Below, one piece after another: positions 11,996 through 25,800 of a DNA stretch of 64,000 nt (position 1 is the stretch's first letter; every line of letters starts with the position of its first letter). The notes under the pieces are model-generated. The model was not told the DNA's origin. It saw only the letters and a program-made list of their open reading frames with translations, and did not search any database. Both the position numbers and the translations under genes were made by a program. The stretch is from NCBI GenBank assembly GCA_007844125.1, contig CM017571.1, forward strand, positions 24,532,664 through 24,596,663, read 5' to 3'. The stretch is from Sinonovacula constricta. Its lineage: Eukaryota; Mollusca; Bivalvia; Cardiida; Solecurtidae.

Positions 11996-13826
11996 CAATA
12001 TTGTTACCTAATTCCAACTTTTATCAATGAAACAAGATATTGATATTTCAAAACACACACAAAACACTTACTTCAGAGAATTCAGCATGATTTAGTAAAC
12101 ATCACACTGTTTGTTTTTATTTTCAACATCCAAATGCAGTAAAACCTCATTTACTAAATATCATTGTGTTTCTCTATAAAATAGCCTGCAGATCAGGAAA
12201 AGGACTGTTCAGACTTTATACATAAATTATAAAATCTCCTAATTCATTATGTAATTTATGTTGCAGTATGTAAAACACATTTATTTCAGGAGCTAGCTCT
12301 TGATCATTTATATACAGGTTAGGTTTTATGCATTGTTTGTTTCAGGCTGTATAAGGACTGATTAAAGACTGTATACATATATATCCCAGAAGAAGACTTT
12401 GAGTGTTCTTTCATGACAAAGTATCTGTTTTAAATGAAATAAAAAACAAAATAGCTTGACATTTAAAGAGAACTTCTTATTTGTGACTTGACCCTCGGAT
12501 AAAAACACCAGATAACAGAGTCACAAAAATGTCACGAGTAAATCTTTTAATCTCATAGGATTTATATTCCTTGCAAAGACATAAATAACTTATACTGTCA
12601 ATTATAAACTTTACAAAAATGCGCTGTGAAATGTTTGTATAATCAAACACTTCTGTAAACTTATAACACAATCAAACGTAACACTACAAATAGAATTACC
12701 AAAACACAATCTAAGAAGCAAGATTTAACAATGGTCCACATGTATAAGACAATCGACATGTATGTGACAATCTTTCATTTATGAAATCTGCATCAATTAG
12801 TATTGGAACAAAATTTACACCATTTTCAGAATTTTCAGATACCTAAGTAATGTACATTCTCAAGCTTCATTGATTAATAAGCAACTTCAAAAATCTCTGT
12901 TTTTTGCTTTTAACTGCATGCAAAGTTAACAAGACATAACTGATAGAGACTCAGAAGCAAAAAGTGCAGATAATGACCACAAAGCATCTGCAGAAGCTGG
13001 CTGTTCTGGACTGGATCACAACTGTTTACTTAAGCTTGATCAATTTTGGCTAAGCAGGATGTGTGTTTACTACTATTTGTGTAAATAACATTCTTCTGTT
13101 ACAAATCTACAAAGAAAAAGCTAAAACATCTTAAACGTCTGTTTCCAAAATGATATAGATCTATGTACATATTTTCTAGTTCATCTGTTTATTATTTTCA
13201 TGTGCAAATGTGCATCAGATAGCATTGTAACCCAATAAGACAGTTTTTAACAAAAAGTCCAAGCACATTGCATTAACCTACAGTTTGATTTTTGATTTAT
13301 TCTGGTCCAAGATTGATTTTGAATATTCTGTAACATCAGGATTTAAAATATCTAAATTGAACAAGCATAATAATACTTAAGATTTGATACATTGGCACCG
13401 GTTTCAGGTAAATGCTGATCCATTTTTAAGTTAGCATCAGTTTTAAATAAATGCTAATTTTCAACTACATATTTAAGCAGCTATCCACCTCTCACTGCTC
13501 TGTTTGCTACATCACTCAATCAGGCAATAACAGAAGTTTGACAGAACACAACATAACTACTTCCTTGTAAGTCACATACACAAAACAAAAATGTCAGAGT
13601 TTAACATTACTAAACATCGAGATCTAAACCAATTTTGATATCAAGCACCTGACGGGTCTGCTGAAAATGACAACAAGCACCTGATTGGTTAGATTCAAAT
13701 GTAAATTAACAACAGACCAACCACATGCTTAAAAAATGTACCCTGTCTGGAGAACTATTTTTAACAATGTATCACCCTTATTCTTCTTAGTTGTCTGCCC
13801 TTGTTCTGATATCACAGATGAAGTGT

Positions 13827-16800
13827 CTAGGGGGAGTTGGTGTCAGTGGAAGTTTTACGTTTACTGCAAGGTTCCTCCCCTGGAGCTACTTCTAATGACC
13901 TCTTTCTGGGCTACAAAAAATGGTATCAAATAAAAGAAAATAAGATTTAAGAAAGTAATTAAGCATTATGAGGCAATACTCCATTCAAACAAGCTAAAAC
14001 AACAAGGGAAATAACTCATAAACTCTAATGCAAGAGTTGAAAGTAACTGTAACTAAGCCTATCATCAGATATTTCAAGCTTAGCATGTATTCTGACATAT
14101 AGATATAAGTTGACACTTTTAATGTAACATCCTTAAAAATGACAGTTATACATCTGACAAGTACAATTAACAACGGGAACAATGTAAAAACTGGAAATAC
14201 AAGAGTTATAGTTGTAATATGCACTTTCATCTCATTAAAAGTTTCATATTCCTAGCAAAAGTATAAAATGATTTCACTAGAATGTGGCAAAGACAACTTT
14301 AAAGCAGAAGATTGGAGGGGTTGCCTGGGGCTTGTAATTCGTCTGGCTGCTTAGCCTCTCAGTGTGATGGTTCAAGTCCTGGTCAGGACAAAGTATAAAA
14401 TATGGGAAGGTTTCCAGACATTTATAGTTCAAAAATGTTGGACATTGCTGTAATAACAATAATGTGTTCTGCAATGTTTCTCAGAGAACCAAAACCAATC
14501 CAAAAACAATATACTGGTGATAGCCCATACAGTTTAGCCTATTTATAAAGATTGTTTGGTCAAAAATCCTGAGCTTAATATAAAGTAGTAGATGCAAGTG
14601 AATTGTCTAAAAGGGACAAGGCATTCTTAGTATCTGACTTGCAAAGCCTTACCCCTTCAATAGGCTTAATTTCATGCTGGGACAAAGGCTTCTATGTAGA
14701 GTCAGATTCCAGCTGAAGTACTAAGGTTGCTTTTACACAAATAGTTTGCATGGGGTCTTAATAATTTATTAAATATACAATAATATTATAATATGGAGGC
14801 AATGATTATTTTGGTGCAATATATATTAAAGAAAACATAATAGGTATTCCTTCAGATAATAGCTGGACATTTCAATAATGAAAATAACTGAGTTGCCCTG
14901 ATGTATTTTAAAGATCCAAAAATGAAAGTAATAATTTCTGAAAGGACATAAAGATGGAATTGAACTGATAATCATAATGAAGCAACAGACCACAGAAGTA
15001 GGAGGTCCCATCTGATCCTGATCAGGGTGCATCAGCTGTTTTGCCTTCTGTAGCATCACATCATCCTGAAACAATATAGGTAGTAGTGCTATTTATAACT
15101 ACATTCAGAAATGTAGGGCAATACTTTTCATGCAGTTGTTATCATTTTATTTTTTTAAGTACACTGCAGTGACTAATTAAGATCATTATACTAATGGCCA
15201 GTTAATTTGGTGGTGGAAGAACCTAAACAAAAAGTCTTTGTAGAAACATCGGAGCACTGTAGGTCAGCTGCAAAACCTTCCCACATCAAGTCCTTCATTC
15301 TGAACAGGACTTGAACACACATGGTAGGCTGCTAAGGAGTTTGAGGCGTTACACTTTACCACTATACCATGGGCGCCCTCTTGCCGTTGTTTTATGATTA
15401 GCTGTGTAACGTGTCTTTGTTAAAACATCATCCTTAAACAAACATTGGTACATTGTACAGTTGTATTGTGATACTTCAAATCATAATCAAACAAATGTAT
15501 TAGTAGTATGAATATACTGGCCAGTCCCTCCATTCCAGTCCAGTGGAGATTTAAAGTATCATGACTGGTCTGTAATATAGGGACTGTAAATAGACTTTGT
15601 TTGACAGTAGCTGGAATAGTTGTGTCAATGGGTTCCAGATAGAATCTCTAGCACCCGACTTGACACAAGTCTTCATGACACATTCTGGTGCACTGTTACT
15701 CTGTTAACGACTCCAATTTTATCATCATTATTCATCAGTATTATAACATTCAACATCTCTTCTTCATTCTTATCTCTGTTTTCGACTTACAATACTTACT
15801 AACAATAATATTATTTTATTTTTTTCAAACTTCAACCACCACCACAACCACCATAACTACTATCAATAATTATACATTAACATTAATCATCAACATTATC
15901 ACTGTCATCATCATCATCACCACTATTATCATCTTTTTCGTCATCACCACCATCATGACCATCATCACCACAACCACTACAATCATCATTATCATCATCA
16001 TCATCATCTGTACAACTCTCACGCCATTATACTACTACCTCCAATTAAACGTATACCTTGAACCAGGAATGATTGAGAGCATCTGCCAGTGTTATCCTCT
16101 TGGTCGGGTCCACCGTTAGCATCTTCTTGATTAGATCAATGGCTGAATAAATCATACATAAAAACCTATTACAGTGATCAATGTCACCCTTAAACATATA
16201 TGCCAAAGCATGGTATCTGCCTTTTCCGATAGAGCTCTTAAGCAAATATCATGAGCACTTTATATGAAATAACCAACCTCTTATTGTGCTTTACTTAAAA
16301 TAATGACTTAGTTGTAAATAGTGGTAATGTCATATGTAATAAACAGGCTAAACAGCTATGAGAAAATGAAAGCTTATTCTTTAACCAATTTAATCTCTTT
16401 TTTTCCTCAATTTCGCAGGTTTAAACAACAAGGGCAAAAATCAAGACCAGAATTATATACTGTAAATGAAAATTCAGAAACTTATAAATTAATGGTTTGA
16501 ATCATTTACAATAGACAATATATCCTAACAAAGAGATGTCATTTTTCAAGGGGATTTAAAAGAATTTAAAATGCTGCTGATATAGCAAAAAGCTATTTTT
16601 GGACATGCATGCAAGAGAAATGGCAATTCAATCACACTTACTACAGCAGAGAAACAAGGTTGTCTGCTGTATATTAATCCCTCAGCATGCTTCCTTTATT
16701 ACAGAAGATACTTGTTAGTTGTTGTTGTTTTATTCTAACAACTACAAACACAGGTAACAAGACATATTGTTATACACTTAGCAATTTTCCTTCAATGAGT

Positions 16801-19800
16801 GGAGATGGCTGATCCTGGTCAACACTTTTTGTAAAGACAATCTGTGAATTGCTGGTTCAGAGATATGAGAGCAAAGAGTTGAGAAAACCCATTAAACACT
16901 TACCCTCTTCAGACACACCTTTCCAATGGGCCTTGGGGAATGTATAATGGCCTCCCATAATCTGTTTAGGCAGGTCCATATCCTTACGTTCATCTGAGAA
17001 TGGTGGATAGCCAGCTAAACTGAAATTTTAGTATTTTGTCTTAGTCAATAAAGTAGGATGGAGGGGCATATTTGTCCAGTGGTAGGATGCAAGACTGTGC
17101 CCATGGTTTCAACCTCAGTCAGGATTATATAAACTTCCTTGAGCAAGAATTTACCTCTAATTGTTTCACTCCACTCAGGTGTATAAATGGGTACCTGTGA
17201 GTTATTCTATTCATTAAATAACTTCCTAGTGCCATGTGTTTAGTAAAGTTTGGGTTTAACAAATGTACTTAATGACCTGAAGGTAAGCTGTAGTGAATAA
17301 AGTGTAGCTCAATAGTAGACTACAACCTGGTATAACCTGTGGCAAAGACAAGACATTTGCTAATACTTCATTTCTAGTGACCAAAAAAGTCAATGCTGTA
17401 TGTGCGCTTGTGGCCGAGTTGCCAACTTGTAACTCCTCAGCCCCTTACTGTATGGGAAAGAGTCCTGGTCATGGCGAAAACTTTCATGTGGGAAGGATTT
17501 CCAGCTAACCTGTGGTGTGCTGATGGTTCCACCCTGACATGAGTCTGGAGTCTTCCTCCACCAATAATTAGCTGGATGTAATCAATATTACCATAACTGT
17601 GTTGTGTGATGTAACAAGAAAAATACCAAAAAAAATAATAAAGCAGTGCCTGTAAAAGTGATTTAAAAGTGCCTTAGCTTTCTATTTGTAACAAAATTAT
17701 GTTTATTTGTCATAGTTTATATCATATACAGGGACCTATTGTTTATGTCATTAGGGCTGTTTATAGACAAGTCTGTATAATGGGCAGTTCCTTAACTGTC
17801 AGTCAAGCCTGTTTAAACCAGTTTATCCAATCAATACAAGGGGAAATGCACATGTTGAAAGGTTGACTGACATACCACAAGCTAATGTTTTATATTTATG
17901 GTATGACTTGTCAGCACTTTGTATGAATTGAGATCTTTAAATAAGGGCAAACTGGACCTGGTATCCTAAACGGTAGAGTTTTGGTTCCAGGTATGGGAGG
18001 CACTGGGTTTGATCCCGGGCCTCAATCCCTGGCTGCCGCATACCAAAGTTGTTGAAAATGGTAGTAGTATAGCTAGCTTCCTTTCTAAATCTCAAGCAAA
18101 TATGAGGGAAGTTTCAAGATTGGTTTGCCTAGTGTTAGGATAATGTGACTGGGTGTTGTATTATGCCAGGTGTTTAAATTGCGGTGTGCTCCGACTACAA
18201 GAATGGGTATGAATGATGGAAAGAATTGGTTTTACATTTTCTGTTAAAACTACAATGAAAAGTTGCAGCAAATACACATTTTTAAAAGTCAAAAAACAAC
18301 AACTTGACTTAAAATGTAAAATTACCATATAAAGAGAATGACCCCCAGACTCCATGTATCAATATCCTTTGTGTATGCACTGGAGCCCGCAGTGAGTAGA
18401 ATCTCAGGTGCCAGGTATGTTGGCGTCCCACAAAATGTCTTCATGATGGAGCCTGCATCAACAAACTTGGAAAGCCCAAAATCTGTAACTTTAATAAGGG
18501 TCTCGTTTTCGTCTGTAGCAAGCAAAATGTTTTCCGGCTGTAAAATGGAGCAGAAGAGCAAATTGGGATTAAAATACACTTGAAAAATGTGTAGAGAAAA
18601 TAAAATTATTTGCGAAGATAATGAAATGAAATCAGAAATGATTTCACATCTCTTGGCTGTTAGATATTGGTTTCATATTTCATACCATTTAATCATCAGA
18701 TGTGAACAAGATGTTTGCAGACTGTGTATTAGAAGAGAAAACAATTACTCTTTTGCTGCCATAGGCAACTGGAATAAAATGTGTGTACATTGTCGCGACT
18801 TATATCAACATTTGATAGTACTTAAGCTAGTGGTATTTTTCATAGCATGCTGAAACTATGATGAATCATATACAGATAACAGGCTAAGAACAAAGCCGAC
18901 AGTAAACTTTTGTCTTTGTCTGATGCATACTTGGCCATTTAATGACAGTTTGAAGATCGGCAAATTAAATACCAGTCAATTTCAGTTGAAAATGGACACC
19001 AGTAGAAAAAAAATGGCAATAAACCTGCCAACATAAGGTAACATATTGTGTTGTAAATGGCAGTGACAGCAATGGTCCATATACAGAATCACTTGCTGAA
19101 TGGACAGAAACACCGAATGACGAAAGATGTAAAAGAACAACATGTAAATAACCATCTTTGACACAAACAGCTATGAGAGAATCTTTAGGTATGTCTGCAT
19201 GAAATAATGTTATTTTTGTGAGAAAAAAAATGTATGTTATTGTGTGAATATATTTCATTTAATATTGTTTAGAATTCTCTATTCACAATCTATTTGTGTG
19301 ATAGGACTATCTATGAAAATAAACAAAAGTTATAATGTTGCAACCAATACCTATGTGTTATCTGTTCAATTATAATATATTTGGCACTAGCAGGTCCAGT
19401 TATATATTTTTTTGGCAGAATAAGGGTTAAACAGAACAGATACTGCTTTCCCAGTGGCTGTATTAAGTGATAAAGTGAAGGGCCATAACTTAGCTGAAAT
19501 CAAGCTGTTCATGATATGCCAGTGTTATGTACAATTAGGGCTGGTACTTTCCAGTCCTGTAATGTTTCATATAAACAAATGCAACCAACTGTAGCCAAGA
19601 TAAAGTGCGCACAAATCTTGTTTTTAGACAGACCAATCAGCAGATTGACCAACCAACACATTGATGGACTTCCACTCAAATTAAGCACCCATACACATCA
19701 AAGATGGAGGTATAATGAGCTATAAGATGACAGTAAAAAGTAAATCATGTACACATACAAAGATAGAGATAGTTGTTAATAGTTAATACTTCCTGAATGC

Positions 19801-22800
19801 CAGAAGGCCTTTTTATTTCGATAACTCGGTTTTAATCCTTGTCCTTTTTCAAGGTCATGTTGATTTTTGTGATTTAACTGTTGTAGATAAAACAATTATT
19901 AAGACATACACCTTATATTAGGGTACATATATAGCATATCTCTTTGAGGATGAATTTAGTGCTCATATTTACTCAAATTTCCACAATTTTACTGCCAGTA
20001 AGTACACTAGCTCAAAGAGAACCTGATATATAGTTCAAGGATTCCAACCATCAGAACCTACATACTATAAACAAACCTTGGATCATGTCTGAAAACTAAG
20101 TGACAAGGGTGACAATATTCATTTCACTAATGGTCTCAGTTGCATACTGCTTTACTTTACAACTGTCTATCATTTAAGGCAAGCAAAAAATGTTTATAGG
20201 CTGCCTAACTAGATGGATGACATTTAGGAAACTTATGATCATTTTTACGAATGCAGCCAGCAAAAGTATATGAAGCGTACAATTGTTGCACAAAAAATAC
20301 AACTTACCTTCAAATCTCTGTGAGTAATGCCTTTATCGTGGAGGTACTGAAATGTTATGACATAGATCAGTCAACAGAATATATTTGTCAGCAGGTAAGT
20401 AGAAGCATTTTACAAAATCTGAATAGTCAGTAGAAAACTGATGTTAAAGATGTCTTTTAAAGAATCCATTACAGACACATGTGAAACATAAATAAATAAA
20501 ATAAAATTAAGATTTTAACATAAAGTACATTTATATTTAAATACCTACCCACAAGGACAATAACTAATACATTTCTATCATTTTAAAAATGGAGAATATC
20601 AAAGATCAATTCCATTGTCCTTTTGAATATTGGACTTGAGCAAAGTCATTGCCATGTCCATTTCTGGGTAAAGACTAGTGGTCAAGATATTCATACAATT
20701 TTTTATGAAAAAAATTAATTCCCAAATACAAACAAATGAGTTTATAGAAGTATATATGGGGAATACAAACTAAGTCTAGAAGCCAAAATGACATTTAAAG
20801 GCACGTTGTTGTACCTTCTCCATAACAGTTTTAAATAGTCTGCAGTTAAAAAAAGTCTGCAATTTAAATAATATTACTTAATAACATATCTGCCAATAAA
20901 TTGGGAATCTGTTTATTTGCTAGCAAGCATAAAAAGAAGAAAAAGACAACAATGTCTTAGAGCATACATTTTTTGTACTTTTATTATACAAGGCAACTGG
21001 CACATAGTCTATTAAGATATTGACAGTATTTGGTGCTTATCTGTTAATTTAGATGAAAGTCATGCCCAAGCAGGGATTAACTGATATTGTATTGGTATAT
21101 CTTCAATGTCAAATACTTCTTATTAATTTTGTTTTGTCATTTTGAAACAATAACACTGTTTTACTGGTGTAAGTATAGCTTTGAAGAGGTTCCTTTATAG
21201 GGTTTTAAAGAAAATATAATCATCAGAACCTCACATAACAGCTTAATCTTTACACATTGTACAAACGTCCCAAAATTGGTCAGAAGTTTTTCCAGTGTTT
21301 TCTTTGTAATTACAGTCATAATGACAGAAGACTATCAGTCAGAGTGTACCATAATATCCCCTTTTACAGTTATTCTCTGGTTTAAATACACATTCTTACT
21401 TTACAGGCTTGAACCATCTGATAGAAGAGCAGTTTGGCCGTCGGCTCATTATATTGTCCCAGGCTGACAACCTTGTCAAACAATTCGCCACCGTCAACTC
21501 TAAGAAATGAAATACACAAATGACAGTCACAAGCATTCAAAGTACAGAATCACCACCATATAAGGTTATACAGAATCACCACTATATAAGGTTATACAGA
21601 ATCACCACTATATAAGGTTATACAGAATCACCACTTTATAAAGTTAGACAACTCTGAGCTTAGGACTGAGATAATTCTCTAGCATCTGATTGTTTAAAAT
21701 TTAAACATGATTCATCCATTTGGTTTACTCTCATTTTGTCTACTTTTAATTTCCTTTACTTCCTTTTTGGTCTTCTCCCATCTTATCTGCTCACATTTAT
21801 CCCATTTCCTCCACTTTTATTAACTAAGATAGCTGACAAAGGCATTTAAAAAATTCATAACAACAAGAGGCACAGGATGATCTGTATATTTCAATGTTAA
21901 ATTGGAATATATCATGTTTATTGAGCTCAATTAAATATTCATTAAAACAACCTTTATAATTACTAGAACATAAACAAAGGAGCTTAACTACAACCATTGT
22001 GCCTTTTTTAAGTCTGGTATTTGGCAGCAAGAGATATAAAAAATACAGAGGTGCCATTGATTCTACTAATTGCATATCAACCAGGGCTGTTGCAGTATAC
22101 TGGTATATTGCGATACTAAATAAGGTCAATACAATATAATGACCATACAGTTTTTTGTTTTTTCGTAAAATTTGGTTGCTGCCACTGTTTTGTGTATCCA
22201 AAGTCAAAGATACTCATATTGATGAAAAGCTGGTAAAGGAAGACAGATTGACAAAGAAGATTGTTGAAGGTGTCACATTTTGATGAGCCTGTAACCATAC
22301 AGTGGAGGTACAACCAACCTAAATACAATCGTGAACCATCATCATCCCAATTCACTGGATGCACCGCACTACACTGATGTTAATTTTGCAGTTACCGTAT
22401 TCACTCGTGTAAAGGTCGCACCCGTGTAATTGCCGCACCCCCAAATGACCGCAAAATTTGAAGAAAAAAAACCTAATACAATGTAAAGGCTGCACAGTTT
22501 ATTCAGCGGAGCTCCGCTATATCGTCAATACCGCATATCAAGTGTCAATAAGATATTTTGCACCTTCTCAACAAGTCACCGTCTTCTCTGGGGTCCATCT
22601 AGCTCATCTTGTTATATCGCGAAGTAAATGCATGGCTTCCCAAAAATCGGCAGAATCGTTCTAGAAAAAATGTCCAAAGGCCTTACACCTATAGAATGGC
22701 CACACCCCCAACTCCTTAACGATAAAAGTGCGGCGATTACATGAGTGAATATGGTAAAAAAAAAATTTTATTGTTTTTAATTTTTGACTTCCTTGTTTTT

Positions 22801-25800
22801 AATTTTTGACTTCCTTGTTATATTACTTTCCTGTTTCTGTGTTTACCTGTCATAAATCTTAAAAAGCTATATTATACTCAGGCATATGTTGTTCATTCTG
22901 CTTATTATTATTAAGTGAAAAGTTCCTTATGGTACCTTGATCAAATATGGCAATATATTGTGGTACTTTTGCTATATGCACAATATACATCGCTATATAT
23001 CATTGTATGCTTCAAGCTTATCGTGATAGCTCTAATATCAACAATATCTATACATCGAGAGACAATTGCTGATGATGTATCAATATATTGGTGTTCACTT
23101 TCCAATCAAATGGGGAGTATCAGGCAATGTCTTTGTATTTTTTTGTCTGCTTTTTAACATCAGTATTTCTAACATATTGTACTTTTATTGTTGTCCAACT
23201 TTACTCTGGTGATGTCTGCCTGAATCAAGCTAAATGGTCAGAGTTTTTTAACTTTCTTTTTACAAAGGTGCCCAGGTACGGGAGGCCCTGGGTTCGATCC
23301 CGGGCCGTGACATACCAAAGTCGTTAAAAATGGTAGTGGTATAGCTCCCTTGCTAACGCTCAAGCAAATATAAGGGTAGTTCCACGACTGGTTGGCCCGG
23401 TGTCAGGATAATGTGACTGGATGTGGTATCATGCCAGGTGTTCACTGCATGCTATACACAGTGAAGGCAGCACTATATCTGCTTCAAGTGGACACCGTCT
23501 CTAGATAACTGAAATACTGTTGGTGGAACGATAAACCCAATAACCAAACAAACAAACAAACAAAGGTGCCATTTCCAGTGGCAAATATAAAGCAAACTGT
23601 GTTAATAATTTTCTCTCTTTTTTTTTGCCACCAAAAAACCCCACTATTTTAACATGTGAATCAATTGGCCAAAAAATATAGAAATTACTTTGATATTGTT
23701 TCAATTAATGACAGTCATTCTAATATAGTGATAAGATCACTTAAAACAAAAGTTAACGTTTATACTCACAGTTCCAGCACTATATACAGAGTGTCTGGGG
23801 TGTCTATCACATCTTCTATACCAATAATACATGGCTGGAACGAAAATACAGATCAACTGAAACTAGTTTGATTTTGTCAAAACAGTTATATATTATAGCA
23901 TACTGCTTAAGTGAAAATTCCTTGCTGTAATTAGGCAAATCCTTAGTGTGTCATATTTTCCATGGTTTAAAATAGTTATGTTAATAATTAAAATGATCTC
24001 TGTTTCTCTGTCCCTGTCACTCTCTTTCATGCTTTAGCCTTTAGATTCATTACAGTGACACAATTATAGTCATACTGACATTGTCTAGCCATTATTGGTG
24101 GAGGAATTCTCTAGATAAATGTCTAGTTGGAACTAACAATGCTCGCAGGTCAGCCTGAACAAATTTCTACATGAAAGTTCTCAATATGACTAGATGACTA
24201 GGACTTAAACCTATGTGGTAAGGCACTGAGAATGTACAAGTTGGTGACACTTAACTTGTTGCGGCCAACAAAATCAATATAATGAGCATTTGTTGGGGGA
24301 GGGTCATGTGTGTGTGTGTGTGGAGGGTCATGTGTGTGTGTGGGGGGGGGGGGGGGGGGGGGAGGACAGGGGCATGATGGGGGAGAGTAATAAATCATAA
24401 ACAATACCACATTATAAAACAAAATAATTACTTCCTAGACATGTGTGCTTCTGTAGCAGGTATGTATGTATGTATGTATGTTACACACTTTCCTTTTTCC
24501 ATTTATAGCAATGTCTGTAGCTTTTCTTATATATAGATCTCTTGCTATTTTCTGTATGACTTTATCTTTAGCAATGTATTTTAATTACCTGACCAATACC
24601 TAAACAAGATCAACACTTACATGTTTCAGTGCCTTCAGAATCTTTACTTCACTCATTACTTGGTTACTGAGATTCTGAAAATCAAGTTATAAAGAATATG
24701 ATTTGTTTTATAAATGGTAATTAGTGTATTTGTGAAAATCTATATTTTTTATAATGGCTTCTTCTAATACCCAATCAATTTTTTATCAAATAATTCTCTA
24801 TTGGACACTGTTTTTACTTAGTCACTGTCAAAGAATTTTGCTTCCTTTGTAAACATTTTTATGTAAGAAAATATTTTAACATTAACAATTAGATTAATAT
24901 AATTGAAGTAATGCTTTAACAAGTTATTTGTGTTTATCATTACATAAATATACATTGAATATATTCCATAACAATCAAGTAACCTACAGTTGTTGAGGTC
25001 AAACACTTTTCACTGAAAAATTAAATGACATTTTTAAAAGTACAGAAAGCTTGAAGAAGAGCAAGGTACTGACCACTGCATGTTTCCCTCCACAGGTGAA
25101 TTTCTTCTTGGAGATAATTTTCACAGCAAACTTCTCACAAGAACCTTTGGCAAAGGCCAGCTTCACTTCACCACAAGCTCCTCTGTGAATGTATAATGTA
25201 CCAGTACAAATATCATACATAAAAATGAGTTATACAGTTCAACTTCATATAAAATATTTCCAGAATATTTACAACTGATTTAACCTGGTTTACAGAAGGT
25301 CCAATTTGGTTTTCTGATACATTCCAATGACACAATTGTGGTCACATTGGCAATGTCCATCTGTCATTTCTGGAGGATGTCCCCAGGACAAATTGAACCA
25401 CCTGTGCACAGCACATCAGCTAGAACGCCACTACATAGAAGTTCTTCCCCAGACAGAGAACATAGTCATAAACACAGAGGAACTAAATGAAATAAAGCAT
25501 AATATAATCATTTTACATATTTGTATCACTTTTGTAACTGTACAGTTAAGTGTGTTACATTGGAAATAGGTACTGATTTTGCTTGCTATTTTCATATTAT
25601 AATAGACAGCTTTTTGTGCACATTCTTTCTAATTTATCACTCAGGCCTAGGCCTTCTTAATAGATTACTGTGCATCTGACTGTGCATTAATATAGGATGT
25701 ATCAGTTAAACCAAACTATATTTTATAATGGTATTATTAAGCTCTCTCTATGCAATAATGCAAGACTTAATATTTTCTACAGAAGATTAGACTCAAATGA

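Larger units (their letters stand above)
5988..13826. other. Gene-poor region between ACADS and the CHEK2 3' end
   Basis: No ORF here resembles a protein family and none is longer than about 80 residues. Contents are SINEs (6009-6275, 8910-9226, 9255-9470), a double hairpin (8071-8157), diverged ~150-bp units about 8290-8690 and 9840-10050 that share 'ggttacct...ttttgaaataggt', and a dispersed repeat at 11580-11995. The rest appears unique and AT-rich. The CHEK2 3' UTR must begin just below 13827 but its end cannot be fixed. Confidence 0.6.

Noticed and set aside
15688..16119. 143-codon plus-strand ORF
   Set aside because: Low-complexity translation of the ATC/ACC triplet repeat, overlapping CHEK2 exon 13 on the other strand.
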